Source: Streptomyces diastatochromogenes
GTDB taxonomy: Bacteria > Actinomycetota > Actinomycetes > Streptomycetales > Streptomycetaceae
Assembly (NCBI GenBank): GCA_001418405.1
Contig: LIQL01000045.1
Location: forward strand, 1 to 34,087
Length of the DNA stretch: 34,087 nt
Direction: 5' to 3'
Shown: piece by piece, positions 18,278 through 27,050 of the stretch
Layout: the number at the start of each line of letters is the position of its first letter
Numbering within the stretch: the first letter of the stretch is position 1
Translations under genes and position numbers: made by a program
Notes under the pieces: generated by a model
What the model was told of the DNA's origin: nothing
Databases searched by the model: none
The model's input: the letters and a program-made list of their open reading frames with translations, nothing else

Positions 18278-19636
18278 GTGGAGCCCGACCTGTTCACCGC
18301 CGCTGCGGAAGACCGTCAGGAGAAGGACCCCGCGGGGTCGCCTCTCGCCGTACGCATGCGTCCGCGCACCCTCGACGAAGTCGTGGGGCAGCAGCACCTG
18401 CTCAAGCCCGGCTCGCCGCTGCGGCGGTTGGTGGGGGAGGACAGCGGCGGCCCGGCCGGCCCGTCGTCGGTGTTCCTGTGGGGGCCGCCCGGCATCGGCA
18501 AGACGACCCTGGCGTACGTCGTCAGCCAGGCGACCAACAAGCGCTTCGTCGAGCTCTCGGCGATCACGGCCGGCGTCAAGGAGGTGCGGGCGGTCATCGA
18601 CGGCGCCCGCCGCGCCTCGGGTGGCTACGGCAAGGACACCGTCCTCTTCCTCGACGAGATCCACCGCTTCAGCAAGGCGCAGCAGGACTCCCTGCTGCCC
18701 GCGGTCGAGAACCGCTGGGTGACGCTGATCGCCGCCACGACCGAGAACCCGTACTTCTCGGTGATCTCCCCGCTGCTGTCCCGCTCGCTGCTGCTGACGC
18801 TCGAACCGCTCACCGACGACGACCTGCGGGGCCTGCTGCACCGGGCGTTGACCGACGGGCGCGGGCTCGGCGGGGCGGTCACCCTCCCCGAGGACGCCGA
18901 GGCGCACCTGCTGCGGATCGCGGGGGGCGACGCCCGGCGGGCGCTGACGGCGCTGGAGGCGGGGGCCGGTTCCGCGCTGGCGAAGGGGGAGCCGGAGATC
19001 ACCCTCCAGACGCTGGAGGAGGCGGTGGACCGCGCCGCGGTGAAGTACGACCGGGCCGGCGACCAGCACTACGACGTCGCCAGCGCCCTGATCAAGTCCA
19101 TCCGCGGTTCCGACGTCGACGCCGCGCTGCACTACCTGGCGCGGATGATCGAGGCGGGGGAGGACCCGCGGTTCATCGCCCGGCGCCTGATGATCTCCGC
19201 GAGCGAGGACATCGGCCTGGCCGATCCGTCGGCGCTGCAGACCGCGGTGGCCGCGGCCCAGGCGGTGGCGCTGATCGGCTTCCCCGAGGCCCGGATCACG
19301 CTCAGCCAGGCGACCATCGCCCTCGCCCTCGCCCCGAAGTCGAACGCCGCGTACCTGGCGATAGACGCCGCGCTGGCGGACGTCCGGGCCGGCAAGGCCG
19401 GGCCGGTGCCCGCGCACCTGCGCGACGGCCACTACAAGGGCGCCCAGAAGCTCGGTCACGGCCAGGGGTACCAGTACCCGCACGACCTGCCGGGCGGCAT
19501 CGCGGCCCAGCAGTACGCCCCGGACGCGGTGCACGGCACGCGCTACTACGCCCCCACCCGGCACGGGGCCGAGGCGCGCTACGCCGACGTCGCCGAGCGG
19601 GTCCGGGACCGGCTGCGCGGCGAGCAGGGCGACTGA
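18278..19636 (+). CDS. rarA: Replication-associated recombination ATPase RarA (MgsA)
   Basis: RarA is an AAA+ clamp-loader-like ATPase acting at stalled replication forks. The 452-residue product has [20 protein letters not shown] near the N terminus, Walker A GPPGIGKT (69-76), Walker [11 protein letters not shown] (about 122-131), sensor 1 [11 protein letters not shown], and the RarA-specific C-terminal region ([42 protein letters not shown]-like [18 protein letters not shown]). GTG 18278 has no ribosome-binding site and a -10 box directly upstream, suggesting a leaderless mRNA. It converges on the DUF2470 gene 34 bp downstream. Confidence 0.95.
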   Translation: MEPDLFTAAAEDRQEKDPAGSPLAVRMRPRTLDEVVGQQHLLKPGSPLRRLVGEDSGGPAGPSSVFLWGPPGIGKTTLAYVVSQATNKRFVELSAITAGVKEVRAVIDGARRASGGYGKDTVLFLDEIHRFSKAQQDSLLPAVENRWVTLIAATTENPYFSVISPLLSRSLLLTLEPLTDDDLRGLLHRALTDGRGLGGAVTLPEDAEAHLLRIAGGDARRALTALEAGAGSALAKGEPEITLQTLEEAVDRAAVKYDRAGDQHYDVASALIKSIRGSDVDAALHYLARMIEAGEDPRFIARRLMISASEDIGLADPSALQTAVAAAQAVALIGFPEARITLSQATIALALAPKSNAAYLAIDAALADVRAGKAGPVPAHLRDGHYKGAQKLGHGQGYQYPHDLPGGIAAQQYAPDAVHGTRYYAPTRHGAEARYADVAERVRDRLRGEQGD

Positions 19637-19672
19637 CCGGGGCGCGGCCGCCGGGGCCGTGGGCGGCCGGTC
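19635..19672. terminator. Possible bidirectional terminator between rarA and the DUF2470 gene
   Basis: In this 34-bp convergent gap, GGCCGCC (19646-19652) pairs with GGCGGCC (19662-19668), and GACCGG (19635-19640) can alternatively pair with CCGGTC (19667-19672). The structure overlaps both gene ends. Confidence 0.4.
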
Positions 19673-20549
19673 AGCTGGCCGCGGCCTCGAAGAGCACGTG
19701 CATCGCCCGGCGCAGTTCGACGACGTCCCGGACCGGCTCGGGGAAGTCGAAGCGGGCGTCGAAGGTCCGGTGTGCGCCGTCGGTGAAGCGGACCCGCAGC
19801 CCGAAGCGGTCCAGGCCCACCGGGACGGCGTGCTCCCGCAACCCGCAGACCTCGCCGCGCTCGCCGAGCAGCGCGCACAGCCCGCGGACCTGTTCGGCGT
19901 GGGCCGCGTGCAGGTGCTGGAGCAGCTCCGCCTCGTGGGCGACGAGCGGGTCGGGTACCGCGCCGGCGAACTCCTCCGGTTCGAAGGACTCCGCGCCCCA
20001 CAGGTCGTCCACCGCGCCCTCGCCGACCTCCAGGCGCAGCAGCGTCCAGGCGGGGCGCCCGTACTGGCCCGGGGCCGGGTCGGGGGCGAGCGCCTCGCCG
20101 ATGCCGAGCAGCTCGCCGACCGGGTGCCGCTCGGCGAGCAGCATCGCGGCCCGGGCGCGCTGCTCGTTGCGCACCGGGGTGAGCCAGCCGGCCACCCAGG
20201 CGCGTCCGCGGATCCGGTGGGGCACCGAAACGGGCGCCACGTCCGTGATCTCCATCACGGCCGGCAGGTCGTCGTCCTGGGCGTGCGACGCCGCCCGGGC
20301 GGCCGCGGAGTCCCCAGGAACCAGGAGCAGCACGTCTCCTTCGGGCGTGACCGTCCGGCAGACGGGAGCCGAGAGGCCGGTCTCGTCGGGATCCTCGACT
20401 CCGGGGATGTCGAGCGAGCCCATACCATTGGACTCGACGAGAGTACGTACGCGCTCAGCCGCCGAGGGCCGCTGGGCGTCGTCCACGGGACGCGGCTGAC
20501 CCGTCCCGGTGCTGTCTGCGCCGGGCAGGGGGATCCCAGGTCGAAACAT
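19671..20549 (-). CDS. DUF2470 domain protein, HugZ-like split-barrel architecture
   Basis: The 292-residue product has a probable PNPOx-like split-barrel N-terminal part (about 60-175, VLLLVPGDSAAARAASHA ... VSVPHRIRGRAWVAGWLTPV) and a C-terminal DUF2470 domain (about 203-288, AHEAELLQHLHAAHAEQVRG ... VPVGLDRFGLRVRF...FDFPEPVRDVVELRRAMH). This two-part layout is that of HugZ-type haem-degrading proteins and relatives. The DUF2470 half has several His residues (205, 212, 214, 217, 284) that might serve as haem ligands, but no activity can be inferred from that alone. ATG 20549 (complement) follows GAGGAG six bases upstream. A DmdR/IdeR-like iron box lies 16-34 bp upstream, implying iron-dependent repression. 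Confidence 0.87.
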   Translation of the reverse strand: MFRPGIPLPGADSTGTGQPRPVDDAQRPSAAERVRTLVESNGMGSLDIPGVEDPDETGLSAPVCRTVTPEGDVLLLVPGDSAAARAASHAQDDDLPAVMEITDVAPVSVPHRIRGRAWVAGWLTPVRNEQRARAAMLLAERHPVGELLGIGEALAPDPAPGQYGRPAWTLLRLEVGEGAVDDLWGAESFEPEEFAGAVPDPLVAHEAELLQHLHAAHAEQVRGLCALLGERGEVCGLREHAVPVGLDRFGLRVRFTDGAHRTFDARFDFPEPVRDVVELRRAMHVLFEAAAS

Positions 20550-20564
20550 GCGTTCTCCTCGCGC

Positions 20565-20583
20565 TAAGGTAAGCCTCACCTAA
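20565..20583. promoter_or_regulatory. DmdR/IdeR-type iron box between the DUF2470 gene and rpsD
   Basis: On the minus strand the 19-bp site reads TTAGGTGAGGCTTACCTTA, matching 16 of 19 positions of the DtxR/IdeR/DmdR consensus TTAGGTTAGGCTAACCTAA and keeping the near-palindromic ends. It is markedly AT-richer than its surroundings. It sits 16 bp upstream of the DUF2470 start and 22 bp upstream of the rpsD start, where Fe(II)-bound repressor would block transcription of one or both. Consensus is recalled knowledge; binding is inferred. Confidence 0.7.
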
Positions 20584-20605
20584 CTTACATGGAGGAACGT
20601 TCCAC

Positions 20606-21217
20606 GTGAACCAGTCGCGTCCCAAGGTCAAGAAGTCCCGTGCGCTCGGCATCGCGCTGACGCCGAAGGCCGTCAAGTACTTCGAGGCCCGTCCCTACCC
20701 GCCCGGCGAGCACGGCCGTGGCCGCAAGCAGAGCAGTGACTACAAGGTCCGACTGCTGGAGAAGCAGCGTCTGCGCGCTCAGTACGACATCAGCGAGCGC
20801 CAGATGGTCCGTGCCTACGACCGCGCTCGGAAGGTCGATGGCAAGACGGGCGAGGCCCTGATCGTCGAGCTTGAGCGCCGTCTGGACGCGCTCGTCCTGC
20901 GTTCGGGCCTGGCCCGGACCATCTACCAGGCCCGCCAGATGGTGGTCCACGGCCACATCTCGGTCAACGACCGCAAGGTCGACAAGCCGTCGTTCCGCGT
21001 CCGCCCCGGCGACGTGGTGATGGTTCGCGAGCGCAGCCGTGACAAGCACCCCTTCCAGGTGGCCCGCGAGGGTGGCTACGCCCCCGACGGCGAGACCCCG
21101 CGCTACCTGGAGGTCAACCTCCAGGCGCTGGCGTTCCGCCTCGACCGGGACCCCAACCGCAAGGAGATCCCGGTGATCTGCGACGAGCAGCTCGTCGTCG
21201 AGTACTACGCCCGCTGA
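20606..21217 (+). CDS. rpsD: 30S ribosomal protein S4
   Basis: S4 nucleates assembly of the 30S body by binding 16S rRNA. The 203-residue product has the S4 N-terminal domain ([20 protein letters not shown] ... [20 protein letters not shown]) and the S4 RNA-binding domain ([40 protein letters not shown], about 90-150). It lacks the N-terminal cysteine zinc knuckle, so it is the zinc-independent type; its only Cys is in PVICDEQ. GTG 20606 follows GGAGG, which is embedded in the palindrome GGAACGTTCC (20594-20603). It is monocistronic, converging on the STAND ATPase gene 21 bp downstream, and shares its upstream gap with an iron box. Confidence 0.97.
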   Translation: MNQSRPKVKKSRALGIALTPKAVKYFEARPYPPGEHGRGRKQSSDYKVRLLEKQRLRAQYDISERQMVRAYDRARKVDGKTGEALIVELERRLDALVLRSGLARTIYQARQMVVHGHISVNDRKVDKPSFRVRPGDVVMVRERSRDKHPFQVAREGGYAPDGETPRYLEVNLQALAFRLDRDPNRKEIPVICDEQLVVEYYAR

Positions 21218-21238
21218 TCCACTCGGCAGGCGCACCGC

Positions 21239-23428
21239 TCAGCCCGCCGGCTCCCCTCCGCTCGCGGACGGGGAGGCGGCGGGCCGGTGCGGAGCGGGTG
21301 CGGTGATCCGCAGCCGCCCGCGCGGTCCCGGGACGTCGTCCGCCGGCTTGAGGATCCGCGCCACCGCCGCGTCCAGGTCCAGCTGTCCGCCGGCCCGCCG
21401 GCAGCGCTCGTAGCGCGCCGCGCCCAGTCGCTCCCGGGCCTGCCGTTCGCACAGCGCGTGCGGCTGGTTGAAGTGCCGCGAGCCGAACAGCGGCAGCCCC
21501 ACCGAGCCCCAGAGCCGGCCCGCCGCGCCCTGGAGCACCGCGGCCTCCGCCGCGTCGCCCTCGCCCAGCGTCACCAGGGCCAGCAGCTCGATCGCCAACA
21601 CCGCGCCCAGCAGGTCGTGGAAGGAATGGTCGATCGCCAGCGCCTCCGCCAGCAGCTCGCGGGCCCGAGCGCCCTCCCCGCGCGACCATGCCGCGTACCC
21701 CAGCACGAACAGGGCGTACGCCAGGGTCCAGCGCTCCCCGTGGTCCGCGCACACCTCCCGGACGTCCTCGCACAACCGCACCGCGTCGTCCAGCTCGCCC
21801 TGGAAGGCCACCGCCATCGCCAGCTCGACCTGTCCCATCAGCACGTTGCTGTTGAGCTCGCCGATCTCCCGGTAGCGGTGCAGGGCCCCGCGCAGCAGCG
21901 TCTCGGCGCGCGGCATGTCGTCGCAGACCAGCGCCAGGCAGCCGGTGCGGTGCAGCGCGTACGCGGCGGCCGTGGCGTTGCCGGTCCGCTCGGCCTCCTC
22001 GCGGCACTCCTGGAGCATCCCCAGCGCCCCCACCGTGTCCCCCTGGAGCACCGCCACGTAACCCGCCACCCACAACGCCTTCAGCCGGGCGTCGTCGTGG
22101 CCGCCGTCCAGCTCCAGCGCCCGATCCAGCCAGTACCGGCCTTCGGACAGGCGCCCGCAGCCCACCCAGTAGAACCACAGCGTGCCGGCCAGGTACTGGC
22201 CGAGGTGGGTGTCCCGGGGGCTCTCCAGGCTGTGCTCCAGCGCCACCCGCAGATTCGGCAGGTCGGCGTCGATCCGGCCCGCGATCTCGGCCTGCCGGGG
22301 GCTGAACCAGTCCAGCTCGCACCAGGTCGCCAGCCCCAGGTACCAGTCGCGGTGCCGGTGGCGCAGCCGTTCGCCGTCCCCCGCCGCCGCCAGCCAGTCC
22401 GCGCCGTAGGCCCGCACGGTGTCCAGCATCCGGTAGCGCACCCCGGCCGCGGCCTCCTCCCGGACCAGCACCGACTGGGCGACCAACTCCCCGACGACGT
22501 CGAGGAGTTCGTCGGCCGGAAGCTCCGGACCCGAGCAGACGTACTCGGCCGCCTCCAGGTCGAACTGCCCGGCGAACACCGACAGCCGCGTCCACAGCAA
22601 CCGTTCGGCGGGGGTGCACAGCTCGTGGCTCCAGCCGATCGCGGTACGCAGCGCCCGGTGCCGCGCCGGCGTCCCGCGGGCGGTGCCGACCAGCAGCCGG
22701 AAGCGGTCGTCGAGCCGGTGCAGCACCTGCTCCAGGGAGAGCGCCCGCAGTCGCCCGGCGGCCAGTTCCAGCGCCAGCGGGATGCCGTCCAGGCGGCGGC
22801 ACAACTCGCTGACCGCCGGCTCGTTGGCGGGCCCCACGGTGAAGCCGGGCAGCACGGCGGCGGCCCGGTCGGCGAACAGCGCGGCGGCGTCGGCCCCGCC
22901 CATCGGGGGCACCGACAGCGTCTGCTCGCCCGGCAGCTCCAGCGGGCGGCGACCGGCGGCCAGCACCCGCAGCCCGGGGGCGCGCCGCAACAACTCGGCG
23001 GTCAACTCGGCGCAGTCGTCGACCAGGTGCTCGTAGCCGTCGAGGACGAGCAGCGCCTCGCGGCCGGCGAGGTGGGCGCCGAGCGCCGTGCGCACCGGGC
23101 GGCCGGAGTGATCGGCCAGCGCCAGGGCCTCGGCGACCGCGTGGTCCAGCAGGTGCGCCTCGTGCAGCGTGGACACCTCGACCAGCCACACTCCGTCGCA
23201 GAAGCGATCCTGCAAGATCGCTGCGCTGTGTCGGGCGAGCCGGGACTTGCCCACGCCGCCCACGCCGATGAGCGTGACGAGCCGGCCGGCGGACAGGTGC
23301 CGGTCGAGCGCGGTGAGTTCGTCCGCGCGGCCGACGAAGCGGTTCAACTCGGCGGGGAGGTTCCCGCGGGCCCGCGGGCGCGGAGCGGAACGGCGGGCGG
23401 CGGGGCCAGGGCGCGTGAGGCGTCGCAT
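21239..23428 (-). CDS. STAND-type (AfsR/NB-ARC-like) ATPase with C-terminal helical repeats
   Basis: The product is about 729 residues. A basic Arg/Pro N terminus (1-22) leads into RGNLPAELNRFVGRADELTA, the usual entry to NB-ARC ATPases of actinobacterial regulators. Walker A is GVGGVGKS (55-62), Walker B LLVLDGYEHL (126-135), followed by RVLAAGRRPLELPGE, DGIPLALELAAGRL and a winged-helix-like LWTRLSVFAGQFDLEAAEYV. Residues about 360-680 form TPR-like helical repeats (for example LAYALFVLGYAAWSRGEGAR). I see no LuxR HTH, BTAD or other output domain at either end; the C terminus is Pro/Ala/Ser-rich. ATG 23428 (complement) lacks a ribosome site; an in-frame TTG at 23467 has GGAAGG upstream and may be the true start (742 residues). 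Ligand and target are unknown. Confidence 0.85.
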   Translation of the reverse strand: MRRLTRPGPAARRSAPRPRARGNLPAELNRFVGRADELTALDRHLSAGRLVTLIGVGGVGKSRLARHSAAILQDRFCDGVWLVEVSTLHEAHLLDHAVAEALALADHSGRPVRTALGAHLAGREALLVLDGYEHLVDDCAELTAELLRRAPGLRVLAAGRRPLELPGEQTLSVPPMGGADAAALFADRAAAVLPGFTVGPANEPAVSELCRRLDGIPLALELAAGRLRALSLEQVLHRLDDRFRLLVGTARGTPARHRALRTAIGWSHELCTPAERLLWTRLSVFAGQFDLEAAEYVCSGPELPADELLDVVGELVAQSVLVREEAAAGVRYRMLDTVRAYGADWLAAAGDGERLRHRHRDWYLGLATWCELDWFSPRQAEIAGRIDADLPNLRVALEHSLESPRDTHLGQYLAGTLWFYWVGCGRLSEGRYWLDRALELDGGHDDARLKALWVAGYVAVLQGDTVGALGMLQECREEAERTGNATAAAYALHRTGCLALVCDDMPRAETLLRGALHRYREIGELNSNVLMGQVELAMAVAFQGELDDAVRLCEDVREVCADHGERWTLAYALFVLGYAAWSRGEGARARELLAEALAIDHSFHDLLGAVLAIELLALVTLGEGDAAEAAVLQGAAGRLWGSVGLPLFGSRHFNQPHALCERQARERLGAARYERCRRAGGQLDLDAAVARILKPADDVPGPRGRLRITAPAPHRPAASPSASGGEPAG
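21242..21284. terminator. Hairpin overlapping the STAND gene 3' end, probable rpsD terminator
   Basis: GCCCGCCGGCTCCCCTCCG (21242-21260) pairs imperfectly with CGGACGGGGAGGCGGCGGGC (21265-21284) around a small TCGC-type loop. It begins 24 bp after the rpsD stop but lies within the last codons of the convergent ATPase gene, so the coding sequence doubles as a terminator. Confidence 0.55.
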
Positions 23429-23462
23429 GGCACACGGAGCGTACTCGTGGCGATGCGGACCG

Positions 23463-23468
23463 TACAAT
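23463..23468 (+). promoter_or_regulatory. Candidate -10 box for the DUF948-alaS unit
   Basis: TACAAT lies 132 bp upstream of the DUF948 GTG in the divergent gap and closely resembles a vegetative -10. The -35 region is poor. A second possibility is TAAGGT at 23531-23536. TACAAT overlaps the alternative TTG start of the minus-strand ATPase gene. Confidence 0.35.
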
Positions 23469-23600
23469 CACCCCTTCCGGTGCCCCGGCCCGGAGCGGGA
23501 GCACGGTACGGACGGACAGTCACGGCGCGATAAGGTCAAGGTTGCCGTTCGAGCAGGACGAGACCAGACCAGAGCAGACCAGTCGGAGTGTGGTGCCAGC

Positions 23601-24032
23601 GTGTCCGGTGGAGAGGTGGCCGGGATCCTCGTGGCCGTCTTCTGGGCGATCCTCGTGTCGTTCCTCGCCCTCGTGCTGGTGAGGCTCGCACAGACCCTCA
23701 AGGCGACCACGAAGATGGTGACCGAGGTGTCCGAGCAGGCGGTTCCGCTCCTGGCCGACGCGTCCGAGACCGTCCGCTCCGCGCACACCCAGCTCGCCCG
23801 CGTCGACGCCATCGCCGCCGACGTGCAAGAGGTCACCGCCAACGCCTCCGCGCTCTCCTCGACCGTCTCCACCGCCTTCGGCGGACCGCTGGTCAAGGTC
23901 GCGGCGTTCGGCTACGGCGTGCGACGTGCGATCGGCAAGAAGGGCCTGCCCGAGCCGGACCGCACCGTCGTCGGCCGCACCCTGCCCGGCGCCCGCCGCG
24001 GCCGGCGCCGCTCCCGTCGCTCCAAGGACTGA
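23601..24032 (+). CDS. DUF948 domain-containing membrane-anchored protein
   Basis: The 143-residue product has one N-terminal TM helix (about 6-28, VAGILVAVFWAILVSFLALV), then a helical segment typical of DUF948 (LAQTLKATTKMVTEVSEQAV ... LSSTVSTAFGGPLVKVAAFG, about 30-110), and an Arg/Ser/Lys-rich C terminus (about 120-143, RRGRRRSRRSKD). Such proteins resemble short methyl-accepting-type coiled coils but have no established function that I know. GTG 23601 is chosen because it directly precedes the TM helix; the ribosome site is weak. The next gene starts 8 bp after its stop. Confidence 0.88.
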   Translation: MSGGEVAGILVAVFWAILVSFLALVLVRLAQTLKATTKMVTEVSEQAVPLLADASETVRSAHTQLARVDAIAADVQEVTANASALSSTVSTAFGGPLVKVAAFGYGVRRAIGKKGLPEPDRTVVGRTLPGARRGRRRSRRSKD

Positions 24033-24040
24033 TCACCGCG

Positions 24041-24376
24041 ATGTTCCGCCGCGCATTCTGGTTCACCACCGGCGCCGCCGCCGGGGTGTGGGCCACCAAC
24101 AAGGTCCACCAAAAGCTGCGCAAGCTGCAGCCCGACAGCCTCGCCGCGCAGGCCGCGGACAAGGCCGTCGAGACCGGAAACCGGTTGCGTCAATTTGCAT
24201 TGGACGTACGGGCCGGAATGGCGGACCGTGAAGAGCAACTGCACGACGCCCTCGGGCTCGCGGAGCCCGTCGAGGCGCCCGAGCTGCCCGCACCGCGCCG
24301 CGCGGTGCTCCACACGTCGTACCGAACCACGAGAACCCCCGGACTGACCGGACCGACCGGAAATGAGGACCACTGA
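24041..24376 (+). CDS. Small actinobacterial membrane-associated protein (DUF6167-like)
   Basis: The 111-residue product begins [20 protein letters not shown], a short N-terminal hydrophobic segment, then a charged helical region (about 21-70, [20 protein letters not shown], and [20 protein letters not shown]) and a Pro/Arg/Thr-rich tail. I associate this form with the DUF6167 family found between DUF948 genes and alaS in Streptomyces; no function is known to me. ATG 24041 lies 8 bp after the DUF948 stop. Its own stop overlaps the alaS ATG by one base (TGATG), so it is translationally coupled to alaS. Confidence 0.85.
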   Translation: MFRRAFWFTTGAAAGVWATNKVHQKLRKLQPDSLAAQAADKAVETGNRLRQFALDVRAGMADREEQLHDALGLAEPVEAPELPAPRRAVLHTSYRTTRTPGLTGPTGNEDH

Positions 24377-27045
24377 TGGAGTCGGCTGAAATCCGCCGCC
24401 GCTGGCTGCGCTTCTTCGAAGAGCGCGGGCACACCGTCGTGCCGTCGGCGTCGCTCATCGCGGACGACCCGACGCTGCTCCTGGTCCCGGCGGGCATGGT
24501 CCCCTTCAAGCCGTACTTCCTCGGCGAGGTCAAGCCCCCGTTCAAGACCGCCACCAGCGTCCAGAAGTGCGTGCGCACGCCGGACATCGAAGAGGTCGGC
24601 AAGACCACCCGGCACGGCACGTTCTTCCAGATGTGCGGCAACTTCTCCTTCGGGGACTACTTCAAGGAAGGTGCGATCAAGCACGCCTGGGAGTTGCTGA
24701 CGTCTCCCGTGGCGGACGGCGGTTACGGCCTGGAGCCCGAGAAGCTCTGGATCACCGTCTACCTGGACGACGACGAGGCCGAGCGGATCTGGCACGAGGT
24801 CGTCGGGGTGCCCAAGGAACGCATCCAGCGTCTGGGCAAGAAGGAGAACTACTGGTCCATGGGCGTCCCGGGCCCCTGCGGTCCGTGCTCGGAGATCAAC
24901 TACGACCGGGGCCCCGAGTTCGGCGTCGAGGGCGGCCCGGCCGTCAACGACGAGCGCTACGTGGAGATCTGGAACCTGGTCTTCATGCAGTACGAGCGCG
25001 GCGCGGGCCTCGGCAAGGAGGACTTCGAGATCCTCGGCGAGCTGCCGTCGAAGAACATCGACACCGGCCTCGGCCTGGAACGCCTCGCCATGATCCTGCA
25101 GGGCGTGCGCAACATGTACGAGACCGACACCCTCCGGGTGGTCATCGACAAGGCCGGTGAGCTCACCGGCGTCCGCTACGGTGCCGCCACCGACTCCGAC
25201 GTCTCACTGCGCGTGGTCGCCGACCACATGCGCACCTCGACGATGCTCATCGGCGACGGCGTCACCCCCGGCAACGAGGGCCGTGGGTACGTCCTGCGCC
25301 GGATCATGCGCCGGGCCATCCGCAACATGCGGCTGCTGGGCGCCACCGGCCTGGTCGTCGGCGACCTGCTCGACGTGGTCATCCGGGCGATGGGGCAGCA
25401 GTACCCGGAGCTCCTGCAGGACCGCAAGCGGATCGAGACGGTCGCCCTCGCCGAGGAGGCCGCCTTCCTCAAGACGCTCAAGGCCGGCACCAACATCCTC
25501 GACACCGCGGTGACCGAGACCAAGGCCGGTGGCGGCACGGTCCTCGCCGGCGACAAGGCGTTCCTGCTCCACGACACCTGGGGCTTCCCGATCGACCTCA
25601 CCCTCGAAATGGCCGCCGAGCAGGGCCTGTCGGTGGACGAGGACGGCTTCCGCCGCCTGATGAAGGAACAGCGGGACCGCGCCAAGGCCGACGCCCTGGC
25701 CAAGAAGCACGGCCACGCCGACATGTCGGCCTACCGCGAGATCGCCGACAGCTCCGGCTCCTCGGTCTTCACCGGCTACACCGACACCGAGGGCGAGTCC
25801 GCCGTCGTCGGCCTCGTGGTCAACGGCGTCTCCGCGCCGGCCGCCCACGAGGGCGACGAGGTCGAGGTCGTACTGGACCGCACCCCGTTCTACGCCGAGG
25901 GCGGCGGCCAGCTCGCCGACACCGGCCGGATCAAGCTGGACAGCGGCGCCGTCGTCGAGGTGCGCGACGTCCAGCAGCCGGTCCCCGGCGTCATCGTCCA
26001 CAAGGGCGTGGTGCAGGTCGGCGAAGTGGTGCTCGGCTCCGCCGCGTACGCCGTCATCGACGTCCAGCGCCGCCGGGCCATCGCCCGGGCCCACAGCGCC
26101 ACCCACCTCACCCACCAGGCGCTGCGCGACGCCCTGGGCCCGACCGCCGCCCAGGCCGGTTCGGAGAACTCCCCGGGCCGCTTCCGCTTCGACTTCGGTT
26201 CGCCGGCGGCCGTGCCCGGCTCGGTCCTCACCGACGTCGAGCAGAAGATCAACGACGTCCTGGCCCGTGAACTCGACGTGCACGCCGAGGTCATGAGCAT
26301 GGACGACGCCAAGAAGCAGGGCGCCATCGCCGAGTTCGGCGAGAAGTACGGCGAGCGGGTCCGCGTGGTCACCATCGGCGACTTCTCCAAGGAGCTGTGC
26401 GGCGGCACGCACGTCCACAACACCGCCCAGCTGGGCCTGGTGAAGCTGCTCGGCGAATCCTCCATCGGCTCCGGCGTGCGCCGCGTCGAGGCGCTGGTCG
26501 GCGTCGACGCGTACCGCTTCCTGGCCCGTGAGCACACCGTCGTCTCGCAGCTCACCGAGCTGGTCAAGGGGCGTCCGGAGGAGCTGCCCGAGAAGATCTC
26601 CGGAGTCCTGGCCAAGCTGAAGGACGCCGAGAAGGAGATCGAGAAGTTCCGCGCGGAGAAGGTGCTGCAGGCCGCGGCCGGCCTGGCCGAGGGCGCCAAG
26701 GACGTCCGCGGGGTGGCCCTGGTCGCCGCCCAGGTCCAGGACGGCACCTCCGCCGACGACCTGCGCAAGCTGGTCCTCGACGTGCGCGGCCGGATCCAGG
26801 GCGACCGCGCCGTGGTCGTGGCCCTCTTCACCGTGGCCAACGGCCGCCCGCTGACCGTCATCGCCACCAACGAGGCCGCCCGCGAGCGCGGCATCAAGGC
26901 CGGCGACCTGGTCCGCACCGCCGCCAAGACGCTCGGCGGTGGCGGCGGCGGCAAGCCCGACGTCGCCCAGGGCGGCGGTCAGAACGCCGCCGCGGTGCCC
27001 GAGGCCGTCGGGGCCGTCGAGCGCCTCGTGGCCGAGGCGGCCTGA
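24376..27045 (+). CDS. alaS: Alanine--tRNA ligase
   Basis: AlaRS charges tRNA-Ala and edits mischarged Ser/Gly. The 889-residue product starts [20 protein letters not shown] with catalytic-core motifs [35 protein letters not shown] and [12 protein letters not shown]. The editing domain carries the zinc/substrate motifs HSATH (about 573-577) and CGGTH (about 675-679). The oligomerisation/C-Ala region with [18 protein letters not shown] sequence and a Gly-rich hinge ([17 protein letters not shown], near 855-871) completes it. ATG 24376 overlaps the preceding stop. ruvX follows 5 bp after the stop. Confidence 0.97.
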   Translation: MESAEIRRRWLRFFEERGHTVVPSASLIADDPTLLLVPAGMVPFKPYFLGEVKPPFKTATSVQKCVRTPDIEEVGKTTRHGTFFQMCGNFSFGDYFKEGAIKHAWELLTSPVADGGYGLEPEKLWITVYLDDDEAERIWHEVVGVPKERIQRLGKKENYWSMGVPGPCGPCSEINYDRGPEFGVEGGPAVNDERYVEIWNLVFMQYERGAGLGKEDFEILGELPSKNIDTGLGLERLAMILQGVRNMYETDTLRVVIDKAGELTGVRYGAATDSDVSLRVVADHMRTSTMLIGDGVTPGNEGRGYVLRRIMRRAIRNMRLLGATGLVVGDLLDVVIRAMGQQYPELLQDRKRIETVALAEEAAFLKTLKAGTNILDTAVTETKAGGGTVLAGDKAFLLHDTWGFPIDLTLEMAAEQGLSVDEDGFRRLMKEQRDRAKADALAKKHGHADMSAYREIADSSGSSVFTGYTDTEGESAVVGLVVNGVSAPAAHEGDEVEVVLDRTPFYAEGGGQLADTGRIKLDSGAVVEVRDVQQPVPGVIVHKGVVQVGEVVLGSAAYAVIDVQRRRAIARAHSATHLTHQALRDALGPTAAQAGSENSPGRFRFDFGSPAAVPGSVLTDVEQKINDVLARELDVHAEVMSMDDAKKQGAIAEFGEKYGERVRVVTIGDFSKELCGGTHVHNTAQLGLVKLLGESSIGSGVRRVEALVGVDAYRFLAREHTVVSQLTELVKGRPEELPEKISGVLAKLKDAEKEIEKFRAEKVLQAAAGLAEGAKDVRGVALVAAQVQDGTSADDLRKLVLDVRGRIQGDRAVVVALFTVANGRPLTVIATNEAARERGIKAGDLVRTAAKTLGGGGGGKPDVAQGGGQNAAAVPEAVGAVERLVAEAA

Positions 27046-27050
27046 CGCCC

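Noticed and set aside
21287..23533. A 748-residue plus-strand frame opposite the STAND ATPase
   Set aside because: The minus-strand frame has intact Walker motifs and repeats; the plus-strand product is low-complexity and motif-free.
19671..24376. A defence or toxin system centred on the STAND ATPase
   Set aside because: STAND ATPases occur in antiphage systems, but no nuclease, protease, TIR or other effector is fused or adjacent, and the surroundings are conserved housekeeping genes with no mobile-element signs.
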